A DNA stretch of 64,000 bases from Lactobacillus gallinarum DSM 10532 = JCM 2011 (GTDB taxonomy: Bacteria; Bacillota; Bacilli; Lactobacillales; Lactobacillaceae): assembly GCF_001434975.1 (NCBI RefSeq), contig NZ_AZEL01000007.1:1-64000 (forward strand), in the 5' to 3' direction. How positions within the stretch are numbered: the stretch's first letter is position 1; every line of letters begins with the position of its first letter. Below the pieces are notes generated by a model, which was not told the DNA's origin, searched no databases, and saw only the letters and a program-made list of their open reading frames with translations. Shown here one piece after another: positions 44,823 to 55,626 of this stretch. The position numbers and the translations under genes were made by a program.

Positions 44823-45680
44823 ATGGCAAAGAAACCAGTAACGAGGATTGATCCAAGAAAGGAATTATCTCCTTATTTGAATCATGAATTCAATCAACAA
44901 AAAAATAGTCGTAAATCGCAAGCCAAGATTTCTGCCTCACTTTCTAGTTTACAGGCGGAAAGACGACGGTCACTAAGACGGCGGCTTGGTTTAATAATGT
45001 CAGTTTCAGTTTTGGCGATTGCTGGGCTAGGCTATTATATTTCTCCCTTGGCCAATATAAGTACGGTTAAGGTGATTGGTGCTTCGGATTTACCAATTAA
45101 AGGAATCGTGAAGGCATCTAAGATCAAAGCCAGTGATAAGGTTTTTGATTATTTGTTTCAACAAAAAGATTTGAGCCAAAAATTATCTAAGAAGTATCCT
45201 GAAATAGAAAGTGCCCAAGCACATTTAGGTCATGTTAACCAGCTCATATTGCAAATTAATGAACGTAAAACCGTAGGCTATTTAAAAGATGGCGATGATT
45301 ATCGTAAGATTTTAAGTAATGGCAAGTTAGGCAGTACTGCAATTACTTGGGCAAAAGTCGATCAAGATAAACCTATTTTTGTTGGCTATAATAAAGCAAC
45401 TTCTTTAAAAGAAGATTTAAACTTATTTAATAGTTTGCCCAAATCATTCCAAAACCAGGTAAAATTATTAAGTGGGAACACTAGACGAAAGTCACAAGTA
45501 ATTTTAGTTATGAAAGATGGCAATGTAATTATTGGCAGTACCGTAACGTTAAAGAGCAAACTAAAATATTATGACGAAATTAAAGTTAAAGCTGGAAAAA
45601 ATAGCTTAATTGATTTAGAAATAGGTGCGTTTAGCAGGCCATTAACTTCAAGTGAAAAGAAAGCCTACGGGGTATCGTAG
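44823..45680 (+). CDS. divIB: Cell division protein DivIB (FtsQ)
   Basis: Bitopic division protein of 285 residues: a basic cytoplasmic part of about 60 residues, one membrane helix (about 63-82), then a POTRA domain (SPLANISTVKVIGASDLP) and a beta domain. The ATG at 44823 is used; a GTG at 44814 lies too close to the AGGAGG at 44805-44810. It is downstream of murG as in other Firmicutes. A gap of about 60 bp before ftsA may hold a separate promoter. Confidence 0.9.
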   Translation: MAKKPVTRIDPRKELSPYLNHEFNQQKNSRKSQAKISASLSSLQAERRRSLRRRLGLIMSVSVLAIAGLGYYISPLANISTVKVIGASDLPIKGIVKASKIKASDKVFDYLFQQKDLSQKLSKKYPEIESAQAHLGHVNQLILQINERKTVGYLKDGDDYRKILSNGKLGSTAITWAKVDQDKPIFVGYNKATSLKEDLNLFNSLPKSFQNQVKLLSGNTRRKSQVILVMKDGNVIIGSTVTLKSKLKYYDEIKVKAGKNSLIDLEIGAFSRPLTSSEKKAYGVS

Positions 45681-45742
45681 CTGTTTTACTTGTTTATTTA
45701 TGTTAGAATTTTTTCAAGGCAAATATTAATGGGGGCTTAATT

Positions 45743-47101
45743 TTGGAGAATTCAAATCTTTTAGTGGGTCTTGATATAGGAACCACAAGCGTGAAAGCAG
45801 TTGTGGCAGATTCGGGGAAAGTCATTGGTGCAGTTACTACGCCCAATTCAGGCATGAGACATGGTCAAATTGTTGATATTGATCAGACTGCAGCAGCTAT
45901 CAGCCGTGCTTTAAAAGGCGTGGCAGAAAAGACTAATGCAAAAATTTATAGTGTCGTAGCCGGAATTCCAGTAGGAATGTTGCAATTAGAGACAGCAACT
46001 GGATTTGCTAATGTCGGTGAAGAAGGACAAGAAGTAAATAATGAAGATGTCAAAAGAACGATTCGCTCTGCGATTCATGCTGCTGCAAAAGATGATCGTG
46101 AAGCAATTGCTTTTTTGCCTAGTCGATTCTTAATTGATGGAAAAACTGAGGTTGATGATCCTCGTAAGATGATTGCTCGTTCACTTGGAGTAACTGGTAT
46201 TTTGTTAACAGCTCCAACAGGTTCTTTGCATAACATTAAAAAAGCAATTGAACGTGCAGGCTATCACAACAATTTCTTTGTTCCAACGCCATTGGCAATT
46301 TCTAGTGTTGCATTAAATGAAAGTGAAAAGACTTTCGGTTCTGTAATTATTGACCTCGGTGGTGGAGTAAGTACAGCAACAGTAATTAAGGAAGGCCAAA
46401 TCAAATACGCTAATATTGATTTGGAAGGTGGTAGCGATATCACTAATGATATTTCTGCTGTTTTAAGTATTTCTAAACGTGATGCTGAACAAATTAAATT
46501 AGATTATGGCTTTGCTGATCCGCAATTTGCTTCTAAGAATGATAAATTTGCAATTAATAGTGTAGGCTCAAATGGACAGCAAATGATTGATGAAGTTTAC
46601 CTGAGTGAAATCATTAATGCACGTCTTGAGCAAATTCTAACTCGTCTTGGCAAGGGTTTAGCCAAGCATAATGCTTTGAAGCAACCGGGTGGTATTGTTA
46701 TCACTGGTGGAACTAGTTTACTTCAAGGAATTGATAGTTTGACAGCCAATGGTTTAAACGTTAAAGCACGTATTTATCAGCCAGATCAAATTGGTATGCG
46801 CAACCCAATTTATACAGCTGCATATGGAATAGTAAATTATTCTTACAAGATGTCAGAAGTAGACTATCTTGTTAACAGTGTAATTTACGGTTTTGGTGAA
46901 AATGTAGTTGAAGAACCAGTTTCACAACCAAAAACTTCCAAGAATTCTAAAAGAACTGTTTCTACTAGTGAAAGTGAAGCCAAAGAAGCTTATAATAGAA
47001 ACAAAATGTCCGCAAGAGATGATTCTTCAGTGGACGAAGAAAATAATAATCAAGAAAAATCTAATGGCTTGAAGAGTTTCTTTAAGAAATTCTTTGATTA
47101 A
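45743..47101 (+). CDS. ftsA: Cell division protein FtsA
   Basis: Actin-like membrane tether of FtsZ, 452 residues, with a TTG start behind a GGGGGC ribosome site. Nucleotide-binding motifs are [14 protein letters not shown] at the N terminus, [16 protein letters not shown] around residue 204 and [12 protein letters not shown] around residue 323. The extreme C terminus KSFFKKFFD is the amphipathic membrane-targeting helix, joined by a polar linker. ftsZ follows immediately. Confidence 0.96.
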   Translation: MENSNLLVGLDIGTTSVKAVVADSGKVIGAVTTPNSGMRHGQIVDIDQTAAAISRALKGVAEKTNAKIYSVVAGIPVGMLQLETATGFANVGEEGQEVNNEDVKRTIRSAIHAAAKDDREAIAFLPSRFLIDGKTEVDDPRKMIARSLGVTGILLTAPTGSLHNIKKAIERAGYHNNFFVPTPLAISSVALNESEKTFGSVIIDLGGGVSTATVIKEGQIKYANIDLEGGSDITNDISAVLSISKRDAEQIKLDYGFADPQFASKNDKFAINSVGSNGQQMIDEVYLSEIINARLEQILTRLGKGLAKHNALKQPGGIVITGGTSLLQGIDSLTANGLNVKARIYQPDQIGMRNPIYTAAYGIVNYSYKMSEVDYLVNSVIYGFGENVVEEPVSQPKTSKNSKRTVSTSESEAKEAYNRNKMSARDDSSVDEENNNQEKSNGLKSFFKKFFD

Positions 47102-47115
47102 AGGTGGTTAATTTA

Positions 47116-48474
47116 ATGGATTTTACATTCGATTCAGACGACAATAAGAATGCTGTCATCAAAGTTATTGGTGTTGGCGGTGCCGGAGGCAATGCTGTTA
47201 ACCGAATGATTGATGACGGTGTACAAGGTGTTTCATTTATTGCAGCAAACACTGATGTTCAAGCTTTAAACAGTAATAAAGCTGAAAACAAGATTCAATT
47301 AGGGCCTAAGTTAACAAGAGGTTTAGGTGCTGGTTCACATCCTGAAGTAGGCCAAAAGGCTGCTGAAGAAAGTGAACAAACAATTGAAGATGCACTTAAG
47401 GGTGCTGATATGATCTTTATCACTGCTGGTATGGGTGGTGGTACCGGTACTGGTGCAGCTCCTGTAGTAGCTAAAATTGCTCGTGAGACCGGTGCTTTAA
47501 CTGTTGGTGTAGTTACACGCCCATTCAGTTTTGAAGGCCCTAAGCGCTCTAAGAACGCAGCAGAAGGAATTACCCAATTAAAGCAATACGTTGATACTTT
47601 AGTTATTATTGCTAATAATCGTTTGCTTGAAATGGTTGATAAGAAGACCCCAATGATGGATGCCTTCAAAGAAGCTGATAATGTCTTGAAGCAAGGTGTA
47701 CAAGGTATTTCAGACTTGATTACTTCAACTGACTACGTAAACTTAGACTTTGCTGATGTTAAGACTGTTATGGAAAACCAAGGTGCAGCCTTGATGGGTA
47801 TTGGTCGTGCTAGTGGTGAAAATAGAACTGTAGAAGCTACTAAGCTTGCTATTTCTTCACCACTTCTTGAAGTATCAATTGATGGTGCTAAGCAAGTATT
47901 GCTTAACATTACTGGTGGTCCTGACCTTACTTTGTTTGAAGCTCAAGATGCTTCAGAAATTGTTTCTAAGGCTGCTGGTGATGATGTCAACATTATCTTC
48001 GGTACATCAATTAACCCCAACTTAGGTGATGAAGTGGTAGTTACTGTAATTGCTACTGGTATTGATTCTAAAGCCGAAGAAGCCGCATCAAAGCAATTAC
48101 CAGGACGTAGCCACCAAATTAAGGCTCAACCTAAGAAGGAAGCAGAACCTGTTGCTAATAATACTGTTCAACCAGAAAAGCAAACTGTTGACCGTCCACA
48201 AACTGTTCAACCATCTAATAATGCAGATGCGGATCATGAAGCGAAAAAGCCAAAGCAAACAATGGTTGATCCAACCAGTGTTTGGGGATTGAACGATAAT
48301 CAAGATAATCAAAGAAGAAATACTAAGCCTGCTGAGCCAAAGGGTGATCATGAAAGCTTCGATACTTTTAGCAATGATGATCAAGATAGTATTTCTCAAA
48401 TTGAAACTAGTGCTCAAGACGATAGTGATGATAGTGATGATATTCCATTCTTCAAACATCGTGGTGAAAACTAG
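47116..48474 (+). CDS. ftsZ: Cell division protein FtsZ
   Basis: Tubulin-like GTPase that forms the division ring, 452 residues. The GTP signature [13 protein letters not shown] is near residue 104, with [13 protein letters not shown] at the N terminus and the T7-like region NNRLLEM. A long disordered linker of more than 100 residues leads to the C-terminal peptide DIPFFKH, which binds FtsA and SepF. I use the ATG at 47116, which has AAGGTGG 7 bp upstream; a GTG at 47104 lies inside that site. Confidence 0.97.
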   Translation: MDFTFDSDDNKNAVIKVIGVGGAGGNAVNRMIDDGVQGVSFIAANTDVQALNSNKAENKIQLGPKLTRGLGAGSHPEVGQKAAEESEQTIEDALKGADMIFITAGMGGGTGTGAAPVVAKIARETGALTVGVVTRPFSFEGPKRSKNAAEGITQLKQYVDTLVIIANNRLLEMVDKKTPMMDAFKEADNVLKQGVQGISDLITSTDYVNLDFADVKTVMENQGAALMGIGRASGENRTVEATKLAISSPLLEVSIDGAKQVLLNITGGPDLTLFEAQDASEIVSKAAGDDVNIIFGTSINPNLGDEVVVTVIATGIDSKAEEAASKQLPGRSHQIKAQPKKEAEPVANNTVQPEKQTVDRPQTVQPSNNADADHEAKKPKQTMVDPTSVWGLNDNQDNQRRNTKPAEPKGDHESFDTFSNDDQDSISQIETSAQDDSDDSDDIPFFKHRGEN

Positions 48475-48491
48475 TTTGGAGGTAGATACAG

Positions 48492-48932
48492 ATGGCTTTT
48501 GATAAATTGGGTAGATTTTTCGGCATTTCCAATGATGATGAAGATGAATTGGAAAAAGAAGAATATGCTACTTCAAACAAAGATGATAATGAAAACTTAC
48601 CTCTGAATTCTGTTAGTCGAGACAATGTTGTTTCGATTAAATCAGGATTAAATTCAGCCAAAAGTAAAATTGTGTTGTATGAGCCGCGTGTTTATTCTGA
48701 TGCTAAAGATGTTGCACAAAACTTGTTGAATAATAAGGCAGTAGTAATTAACTTTAGCAGAATGGAAGATAGTTCCGCTCGACGAATCGTTGATTTTATC
48801 ACAGGAACAGTTTATGCATTAAACGGTGAAATTCAACGCATCGGTGACAAGATCTTTTTAGCCACTCCACCTAAATTTGTGACAGATGGCAAAATTAGTG
48901 ACTTAATTGATAAGAAGGATAATTTAAGTTAA
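48492..48932 (+). CDS. sepF: Cell division protein SepF
   Basis: FtsZ-bundling membrane tether of 146 residues. It has an N-terminal amphipathic helix (MAFDKLGRFFGIS), an acidic linker and the SepF core (YEPRVYSDAKDVAQNLLNNKAVVINFSRM) from about residue 58. It starts 17 bp after ftsZ with GGAGG, and its stop overlaps the ylmG start by one base. Confidence 0.95.
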   Translation: MAFDKLGRFFGISNDDEDELEKEEYATSNKDDNENLPLNSVSRDNVVSIKSGLNSAKSKIVLYEPRVYSDAKDVAQNLLNNKAVVINFSRMEDSSARRIVDFITGTVYALNGEIQRIGDKIFLATPPKFVTDGKISDLIDKKDNLS

Positions 48933-49234
48933 TGTTAAACGTAATACATTTTATTTACGTAGCTCTTACTTGGATCTTATGGCTTTACAGTCTATTTATT
49001 GTTATTGATGCAATTTTAAGTTGGATACCAATGTTAAGTAATTCTGTAATTGGTCGCTTTTTAGATAAGATTGTAAATCCATACTTGAACTTGTTCAGAA
49101 AAGGTCCGTTTGCTAAGTTGGCCTATTCTACTGGAATTGATATTTCTCCAATTATTGGATTATTCATTTTGTACTTTGTACAGAATTATGTTCTATTTTG
49201 GATTTTTAATATTTTATTGAGGGTGTTAGGTTAA
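48932..49234 (+). CDS. ylmG: YggT/YlmG-family membrane protein
   Basis: A 100-residue protein with two hydrophobic regions (about residues 4-30 and 68-98) and the YggT motif DAILSWIPM with KIVNPYLNLFRK. Family members lie between sepF and ylmH throughout Firmicutes and have been linked to membrane or division functions, but the mechanism is unknown. Overlaps both neighbours by one base. Confidence 0.92.
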   Translation: MLNVIHFIYVALTWILWLYSLFIVIDAILSWIPMLSNSVIGRFLDKIVNPYLNLFRKGPFAKLAYSTGIDISPIIGLFILYFVQNYVLFWIFNILLRVLG

Positions 49235-50034
49235 TGCAAAAGCGACAAGCAAGTAAGTTTTACCCACATTTTAATCAAGAAGAAAGACCAGTAATTGATT
49301 ATTTTACTGGTCTTTTTAATCAAATAATTTTTAAACATGAACCAATTTTAACCGATTTTTTAGATCCGGGTAAAAGAGCAATTCTAAAAACCATCGTGGG
49401 TAATGATGTTTTTATACAAGAGTATGGCGGATATTCGAATGCGGAGAAAAAACGTGTTTATTTAAGCGAGGAATGGGTTAATTTGCAACCCAGCGATTAT
49501 TTAATTCAGCCATATGAAATTGAATATCCACAAAAATTTATCAAAATTAATCATGGTGCGATTTTAGGTACCCTGGCTAATTCTGGAATTGAGACTGATA
49601 CTTTTGGCGATATAATTACTGATGAAAATGGTAAATGGCAATTTTTTGCTAAAAAAGAATTAGTGGATTTTTTTGAAGAGCAGGTTACTCGGATTGGAAG
49701 AGCACAAGTAAAATTAAGAGAGATTTCTTTTAAAGATGTTCTAGTGCCGAAGGCTGATTCAACGGAAAAGATAGAAATTGTTGCTTCAATGAGAATTGAT
49801 GCAGTACTATCTGGAATTAGCAAACAAAGTCGTGGTCAGATTCAAAAAATGATTGAAAACCATTTAATCAAATTAAATTGGCATGACATAGCAGATTCTA
49901 ATATAATGGTTAAAGAGAATGATATTTTGAGTTTGAGGCATTTTGGGCGTGTTTTGATTGAAAATGTTTCGGCTACAAGAAAAGGAAAATATAAGGTGGT
50001 GCTCAAACTTTGGCAGACAAAGAAACGAAATTGA
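49234..50034 (+). CDS. ylmH: S4-domain RNA-binding protein YlmH
   Basis: A 266-residue cytoplasmic protein with a C-terminal S4 RNA-binding domain (about residues 184-245; RIDAVLSGISKQSRGQIQKMIE, LRHFGRVLIENV). YlmH homologues bind ribosomes and have recently been linked to rescue of stalled translation; I take this from general knowledge of the family. It is in the normal position between ylmG and divIVA, and its last 25 bp overlap the divIVA start. Confidence 0.92.
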   Translation: MQKRQASKFYPHFNQEERPVIDYFTGLFNQIIFKHEPILTDFLDPGKRAILKTIVGNDVFIQEYGGYSNAEKKRVYLSEEWVNLQPSDYLIQPYEIEYPQKFIKINHGAILGTLANSGIETDTFGDIITDENGKWQFFAKKELVDFFEEQVTRIGRAQVKLREISFKDVLVPKADSTEKIEIVASMRIDAVLSGISKQSRGQIQKMIENHLIKLNWHDIADSNIMVKENDILSLRHFGRVLIENVSATRKGKYKVVLKLWQTKKRN

Positions 50035-50804
50035 CGCCGATGGATATTCATAATAAGGAATTTAAGCATCGAGGTCGTAATGGATATGATCGCTATGAAG
50101 TGGATAGTTTTTTAGATGATGTTGTTGATAATTATGGGGATGCACTTGATCAAGTAGTAGATTTAAAGAACGAAGTAGTATCTTTAAATAAAAAAGTAGA
50201 AGATATGCAGGCTCAAGTAGATGAGTATAGTAATATGAAGAAGTCGCTTATTTCTGCTCAAAAAACTGTAGATCAATTAAAAGAAAATGCGGAAGCAGAA
50301 GCCAAACGTATTCTGGATGATGCTAAAAAGGAAGCTCAAACAGAAGTTGGCTATCAAAAACAACAGCAAGAAGTTATCTCTAATGATTACAAGCGTTTAA
50401 AGAAACAAATAGGCGAATTTCGTAGTCATATGCAAGCAATGCTCCAAAATGAGATAAATAATTTAAATGATGAAACTTGGCAGCATGCTTTAGATGAATA
50501 TTTCCATACGGAACGATTTTATCCGGGTAATGGTGCAGAACCAATCGGTGAAGAAGAAATCGCAAATGAAACTGCAATCGATGATGAAGATATTGACAAC
50601 GATGATGTAAATGACGTAAACTCTTCTCAAGAACCTGATGATTTGGATGAGGAGTTGTCAGATGATTCTGATGATGATGAAGAAACTACTCCTAAGCCAA
50701 TGACAGGTGATAGTCCGCATCATGAGACAATTAATTTAAAACCTGAAGTACCTAAGAGTTCATCAGGTCCAACAATTGTTTTCCCGGATGATTACAAAAA
50801 ATAA
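50010..50804 (+). CDS. divIVA: Cell division initiation protein DivIVA
   Basis: Curvature-sensing coiled-coil protein of 264 residues that marks poles and septa. The N-terminal lipid-binding domain (LTPMDIHNKEF, YDRYEVDSFLDDV) is typical, followed by coiled coils to about residue 155 and a long acidic tail (DDSDDDEETT) ending in IVFPDDYKK. Start TTG at 50010, with AAGGTGG 11 bp upstream; an internal ATG at 50040 would cut into the domain. The last gene of the cluster before the ileS T-box. Confidence 0.92.
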   Translation: MADKETKLTPMDIHNKEFKHRGRNGYDRYEVDSFLDDVVDNYGDALDQVVDLKNEVVSLNKKVEDMQAQVDEYSNMKKSLISAQKTVDQLKENAEAEAKRILDDAKKEAQTEVGYQKQQQEVISNDYKRLKKQIGEFRSHMQAMLQNEINNLNDETWQHALDEYFHTERFYPGNGAEPIGEEEIANETAIDDEDIDNDDVNDVNSSQEPDDLDEELSDDSDDDEETTPKPMTGDSPHHETINLKPEVPKSSSGPTIVFPDDYKK

Positions 50805-50814
50805 AAATTAGATT

Positions 50815-51010
50815 GGCAGTAAAACTTGAGGGCAATTCAGCGAGCTAATGTTGGTGGAAGATTAGCATAAGAGCCTAAAGGTTGATCAGCTGTCTGAATG
50901 ATCTAAACGTTTTTTGCACGTTACGCAAATTAAGTGGAACTTTTTTAAGTTCAATTTAGGTGGTACCACGGTTAACCTCGTCCTAATTAGGGCGAGGTTT
51001 TCTTTTTTAG
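50815..51010 (+). promoter_or_regulatory. T-box riboswitch upstream of ileS
   Basis: The T-box AGGTGGTACCACGG lies at 50958-50971, followed by a terminator with stem AACCTCGTCCTA / TAGGGCGAGGTT and a T run ending near 51007. The preceding 140 nt form the stem I region. It senses uncharged tRNA, presumably isoleucine tRNA given the gene. The specifier was not assigned. An open frame runs through this leader into ileS but is not coding. Confidence 0.93.
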
Positions 51011-51024
51011 AAAGGAATTTGTTA

Positions 51025-53808
51025 ATGAGAATTAAAGACACTCTTAATTTAGGTAAAACTAAATTTAAAATGCGCGGTAATTTGCCAGTTCGTGAAGCAG
51101 AATGGCAAAAGCAATGGCGTGAAAATAAATTATATGAACAAAGATTAAAGCTTAATGAAGGTAAGCCTCGTTTTGACTTACACGATGGCCCTCCATTTGC
51201 CAATGGTAATATCCACATGGGACATGCTTTGAACAAGATCTCAAAGGATATCATTGTTCGCTACAAGAACATGAATGGTTACTATGCACCATACGTACCA
51301 GGTTGGGATACTCACGGTCTTCCAGTAGAACAACAACTTGCTAAAAAAGGCGTAGACCGTAAGAGTATGGATCGTGCTAAGTACCGTGAACTTTGTCGTC
51401 AATATGCTGAAGAACAAATTCAAAAGCAAATGAATGACTTTAAGCGTCTTGGTGTGATGGCAGATTGGGATCATCCTTATGTTACCTTGCAACATGACTT
51501 CGAAGCACAAGAAATTCGTGTCTTTGGTGAAATGTACAAGAAGGGTTACATTTACAAGGGTAAGAAGCCTGTTTACTGGTCATGGTCAAGTGAATCTACT
51601 TTAGCTGAAGCTGAAGTTGAATATAAAGATGTTGAAGCAAATTCAATTTTCGTTGCTTTCCCAGTAACTGACGGTAAAGGCATCATCGATCCTAAGGATA
51701 CTTATTTCGTAATCTGGACTACTACTCCTTGGACTATTCCAGCAAACGAAGCAATCTGTGTAAATCCTAAGTTTGATTACTCAGTAGTTCAAGTTGGAGA
51801 TAAACGTTACGTTGTTGCTACTGGCTTGCTTGATAAAGTAGCTGAAGAAATCGGTTGGGATGACTATAAGGTTGTTCAAACAGTTAAGGGTGCCGACATG
51901 GAATACATGAAGGCTAAGCACCCAATTTACGACAAGGAAAGTCTTGTAATTGAAGGCTTCCACGTAACTTTGGATGATGGTACTGGTTTAGTTCATACTG
52001 CACCTGGCTTTGGTGAAGACGACTTTAACGTTGGTCAAAAATATAACTTGCCAATCTTCAGTCCAGTAGATGCTCACGGTTGCTACACTGATGAAGTACC
52101 TGAACTTAAGGGCATGTTTTACCAAGACGTAGATAAGTTAATGATCGAAAAGTTAAAGGATGCTAGTGCACTTCTTAAGCTTAAGGTCTTTACTCACTCA
52201 TACCCACACGATTGGCGTACTAAGAAGCCAGTTATCTTTAGAGCAACTACTCAATGGTTTGCTTCAATCGCTAAGTTTAGAGATCAAATTCTTGATCAAA
52301 TTGAAAAAGCGAGCTTCATCCCTTCATGGGGTAAGACTCGTCTTTACAACATGATTAAAGATCGTGGTGACTGGGTAATCTCACGTCAACGTGCATGGGG
52401 TGTTCCACTTCCAATTTTCTACGCTGAAGATGACACACCAATCGTTACTCCAGAAACAATTGAACATGTTGCTAAGATCTTCGAAAAAGAAGGTTCAAAC
52501 GCTTGGTACACTCATACTGCTAAGGAATTATTGCCAGAAGGCTTTACTTCAGAACACTCACCAAATGGTGAATTCACTAAGGAAAAGGATATTCTTGATG
52601 TTTGGTTTGACTCTGGGTCATCATGGTCAGGTGTCATGGAAAAACGTGATGGCTTACATTACCCAGCTGATCTTTACCTTGAAGGTAGTGACCAATACCG
52701 TGGTTGGTTTAACTCAAGTTTGATTACTTCAGTTGCTGTCACTGGTCAAGCTCCATACAAGCAAGTTCTTTCTCAAGGATTCGTTTTGGATGATAAGGGC
52801 CACAAGATGTCTAAGTCACTTGGTAACGTTATTTCACCTAATGACGTAATCAAGCAAATGGGTGCAGAAATTATTCGTCTTTGGGTAGCTCAAGCTGATA
52901 CTACGTCAGACGTTGCTGTTTCAATGGGAATCTTGCAACAATCTGCAGAAAGCTACAGAAAGATCAGAAATACTTTCCGTTACATGCTTGCTAATACTAG
53001 CGACTTTGATCCTAAGAAAAATCGTGTTGCTTACGATGATCTTCGTTCAGTAGACCAATACATGGAAGTTAAGTTAAATGACTTAATCAAAGAATGCTTA
53101 GCAGCTTACGATAAGTTTGACTTTACTACTGTCTTCAAGAAGGTCTTTAACTTCATTTCTAATGATCTTTCAGCATTCTATCTTGATTTTGCCAAGGACG
53201 TTCTTTACATTGAAGCTGAAAACAGTCGTGCACGTCGTTCAATGCAAACAGTTATCTATGATGCTGCAGTTAAGTTGGCTAAGATTTTAACTCCAATTTT
53301 GCCACACACTATGGAAGAAATTTGGGGCTTCTTGAAGGAAGACGAAGATTACGTTCAACTTGCAAATATGCCAAAAGTAGAAAACTATGCAAATCGCGAT
53401 GAATTGCTTGAAAACTGGGCTAAATTCATGAAGTTGCGTGATGATGTTTTGAAGGCACTTGAAGATGCAAGAAACAAGAAGTTGATTGGTAAGTCATTTG
53501 AAGCAGCCGTAACAATTTACCCAGATAAAGAAACTAAGGCCATGCTTGATGAATTAGATGCTGACTTCAGAGAAATTTTAATTGTTTCTAAGTTAACTAT
53601 TTCAGATGATCCAGCTCCAGCTGACGCTGAACAACTTGCTAATGCTGCTGTTGTAGTTAAGCATGCTGAAGGTGAAGCTTGCCCACGTTGTAGAATGATT
53701 AGAACTGATATTGGTGCAGATCCTAAGTTACCAATGCTTTGTGGTCGTTGTGCAGAAATTGTTGAAGCAAACTACCCTGAAGCAGTACAAGAAGGATTAG
53801 AAAAATAA
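51025..53808 (+). CDS. ileS: Isoleucyl-tRNA synthetase
   Basis: Class I synthetase of 927 residues. The HIGH-type motif is [10 protein letters not shown], the editing domain has [12 protein letters not shown], and KMSKSLGN is the signature lysine motif. The C-terminal zinc ribbon (CPRCR ... CGRCA) is complete with four cysteines. I start at the ATG at 51025 behind AAAGGA, giving the standard [20 protein letters not shown] start. Controlled by the T-box leader. Confidence 0.97.
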   Translation: MRIKDTLNLGKTKFKMRGNLPVREAEWQKQWRENKLYEQRLKLNEGKPRFDLHDGPPFANGNIHMGHALNKISKDIIVRYKNMNGYYAPYVPGWDTHGLPVEQQLAKKGVDRKSMDRAKYRELCRQYAEEQIQKQMNDFKRLGVMADWDHPYVTLQHDFEAQEIRVFGEMYKKGYIYKGKKPVYWSWSSESTLAEAEVEYKDVEANSIFVAFPVTDGKGIIDPKDTYFVIWTTTPWTIPANEAICVNPKFDYSVVQVGDKRYVVATGLLDKVAEEIGWDDYKVVQTVKGADMEYMKAKHPIYDKESLVIEGFHVTLDDGTGLVHTAPGFGEDDFNVGQKYNLPIFSPVDAHGCYTDEVPELKGMFYQDVDKLMIEKLKDASALLKLKVFTHSYPHDWRTKKPVIFRATTQWFASIAKFRDQILDQIEKASFIPSWGKTRLYNMIKDRGDWVISRQRAWGVPLPIFYAEDDTPIVTPETIEHVAKIFEKEGSNAWYTHTAKELLPEGFTSEHSPNGEFTKEKDILDVWFDSGSSWSGVMEKRDGLHYPADLYLEGSDQYRGWFNSSLITSVAVTGQAPYKQVLSQGFVLDDKGHKMSKSLGNVISPNDVIKQMGAEIIRLWVAQADTTSDVAVSMGILQQSAESYRKIRNTFRYMLANTSDFDPKKNRVAYDDLRSVDQYMEVKLNDLIKECLAAYDKFDFTTVFKKVFNFISNDLSAFYLDFAKDVLYIEAENSRARRSMQTVIYDAAVKLAKILTPILPHTMEEIWGFLKEDEDYVQLANMPKVENYANRDELLENWAKFMKLRDDVLKALEDARNKKLIGKSFEAAVTIYPDKETKAMLDELDADFREILIVSKLTISDDPAPADAEQLANAAVVVKHAEGEACPRCRMIRTDIGADPKLPMLCGRCAEIVEANYPEAVQEGLEK

Positions 53809-54011
53809 TGCGTTTAGGTACTGTTAAACAATTTGATGAAGGAAGCAGTTATGGCTTTATTGAAGACGATCGCAACCACAAATCGTACTTCGTTTTCTAT
53901 AAAGCTATTAAGGAAGAAGGCTATAAATCATTACGAGTAGGCGATCGAGTACAATATCAATTAGCTCAAGGAAAAAATGGCCTACAATGTGTTAATGTAT
54001 ATTTAGCTTAA
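53808..54011 (+). CDS. Cold-shock-domain-like small protein
   Basis: A 67-residue single OB-fold protein resembling CspA (GTVKQFDEGSSYGFIEDD; FVFYKAIKEEGYKSLRVGDRVQY). The RNP1 motif, normally KGFGFI, is SSYGFIE, and RNP2 is also changed (SYFVFYKAI), so nucleic-acid binding may differ from true Csp proteins. Its ATG overlaps the ileS stop codon by one base, so translation is coupled. Confidence 0.8.
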   Translation: MRLGTVKQFDEGSSYGFIEDDRNHKSYFVFYKAIKEEGYKSLRVGDRVQYQLAQGKNGLQCVNVYLA

Positions 54012-54030
54012 AAAAGGAGGATGAGACTTA

Positions 54031-54600
54031 GTGGATTTAGAAGAAACAGAAATCTCATCGCAACAGATTTTTCAAGGTAGAATCTTGGATTTATCTGTTC
54101 GAAAAATCAAATTACCTAATGGCGATACTGCGACTAGAGAAATAGTTAAGCATCGCCCTGCATCTTGTGTTATTGCAATTAATGATCAACAAGAAATGCT
54201 TTTGGTAAAACAATGGCGTGAAGCTATCAAGCAAGTCACTTTAGAAATTCCAGCTGGAATTGTTGACCCAACTGACACTAGTCCTCTTGATGCTATGAAG
54301 CGTGAATTGAATGAAGAAGGCGGCTACAAGGCAGAATATTGGGAAAAAGTTAGTGAATTTTATTCTACACCAGGCTTTTGTGATGAAAAAATGCATCTTT
54401 TCTATTGTGATACGTTAACTAAGTTGACTGAAAAGAGATCATTAGATGCAGATGAATTTTTAACTTCTGATTGGTATAGTTTAGATGAATTAAAGAATTT
54501 ATTAGCAGAAGGAAAAATTGTCGATGCTAAGACAATTTATGCCATTTCTGTTTGGGAAAATATGCTATTGCGCAATGCTCAAGCTGAAAGTAATAAGTAA
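54031..54600 (+). CDS. NUDIX hydrolase (ADP-ribose pyrophosphatase type)
   Basis: A 189-residue NUDIX enzyme that would hydrolyse ADP-ribose or related nucleotide sugars. The Nudix helix RELNEEGGY is intact around residues 90-98; the preceding glutamate of the box is replaced by an aspartate region (GIVDPTDTSPLD). The N-terminal beta domain and the STPGFCDEKMHLFYC segment fit the ADP-ribose subfamily. GTG start behind a strong AAGGAGG; an ATG at 54021 is in a frame that stops at once. Confidence 0.9.
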   Translation: MDLEETEISSQQIFQGRILDLSVRKIKLPNGDTATREIVKHRPASCVIAINDQQEMLLVKQWREAIKQVTLEIPAGIVDPTDTSPLDAMKRELNEEGGYKAEYWEKVSEFYSTPGFCDEKMHLFYCDTLTKLTEKRSLDADEFLTSDWYSLDELKNLLAEGKIVDAKTIYAISVWENMLLRNAQAESNK

Positions 54601-54602
54601 TC

Positions 54603-54911
54603 ATGACAGAAAAGCGTTCTGATTATCGTAAAAGACAGAAAAAAAGTTTAGTAGACAAAGTTAAATCTGTTTTTACTGATAATGATGCAACAGAAGAAGT
54701 TAATGTTAATCCTGATTTTCAAAGGGATGATTCTGAAAGAAGACGTCCTTTGGAAGGCGATGGAGAGGAGTTTTATCAAGCACAGCAGCCTATCGATAAA
54801 GAAAAGATGCGCGAAGAAAAGTCTTTAAAACTGAAAAAAAGACTGAACAGTGCTATTCTGATAGTGTTTGTTTTAATTATTTTAGTGCTTTTAGCATTAT
54901 TTCATTTATAA
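54603..54911 (+). CDS. Uncharacterised protein with C-terminal membrane anchor
   Basis: A 102-residue protein: a charged, probably disordered basic-then-acidic stretch of about 80 residues and a single membrane helix at the very end (about 82-101), so it looks tail-anchored. It lies 2 bp after the NUDIX gene and 18 bp before mtnN, probably in one operon. I do not recognise a characterised family. Confidence 0.72.
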   Translation: MTEKRSDYRKRQKKSLVDKVKSVFTDNDATEEVNVNPDFQRDDSERRRPLEGDGEEFYQAQQPIDKEKMREEKSLKLKKRLNSAILIVFVLIILVLLALFHL

Positions 54912-54929
54912 TTTGAAACGAGGAAATTT

Positions 54930-55625
54930 ATGAAGATTGCGATTATTGTTCCAATGGCTGAAGAAGCCGAATTTTATCGTAATCATTTCCACGCAGAAAA
55001 AAAAGAAATGTTCGGATCAACTGAATTCGAACATTTTTCTGTTAACGGAAATGATGTTTATTTAGGTTTGAGTGGTATTGGTAAAGTTCAAGCTGCGATG
55101 AACCTAGCTAGTTTGTTAAGCAATGTAGATATTGATGTTATCTTTATGACTGGTTCTGCCGGTACTTTACATAAGGATATTCATCAAGAAGATTTAGTTT
55201 TGCCTAATGCCTTCATGTATTATGATGCTCATAATACTGCTGCAGGTGATTATGTAGAAGGCCAAATCCCACAACAACCAGCTCAATTTGTACTTGATTC
55301 ACCAGAAAGAGCTGCATTCGCTGAATATCTTGAAAAGCAAAATGTTGCTTTTAGTGAAGGATTAGTGGTTACTGGAGATTCATTTGTAGCTTCAACTAAG
55401 CAAAAGGATGAAATAAAAGAGAACTTCCCTGATGCATTAGCTTGTGAAATGGAAGGTGCTGCTTTTGCTCAAGTTGCTCATGCTTTTAATAAGCCATTAG
55501 TTGCAATGCGGGCAATCTCTGACAATGGTGATGGCAGTGCAAGTGAAGACTTTGATGTATTTGTTAAAAAGGTTGGAGCTAAGGCTGCTAAATTAATTAG
55601 TGATTACGTAGAAAAGATGAATTAA
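54930..55625 (+). CDS. mtnN: 5'-Methylthioadenosine/S-adenosylhomocysteine nucleosidase
   Basis: Cytoplasmic nucleosidase (Pfs) of 231 residues that cleaves MTA and SAH in methyl-group recycling. Visible motifs are IVPMAEEAEFYR at the N terminus, MTGSAGTLHK near residue 73, the substrate region CEMEGAAFAQVAHAF (around residue 172) and the catalytic aspartate in AISDNGDGSA. It is followed 1 bp later by a cysteine desulfurase, as in many lactobacilli. Confidence 0.95.
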   Translation: MKIAIIVPMAEEAEFYRNHFHAEKKEMFGSTEFEHFSVNGNDVYLGLSGIGKVQAAMNLASLLSNVDIDVIFMTGSAGTLHKDIHQEDLVLPNAFMYYDAHNTAAGDYVEGQIPQQPAQFVLDSPERAAFAEYLEKQNVAFSEGLVVTGDSFVASTKQKDEIKENFPDALACEMEGAAFAQVAHAFNKPLVAMRAISDNGDGSASEDFDVFVKKVGAKAAKLISDYVEKMN

Positions 55626-55626
55626 C

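Noticed and set aside
50914-51024. Longer ileS start inside the leader
   Set aside because: This stretch is the T-box and its terminator; the ATG at 51025 has a ribosome site and gives the standard N terminus.
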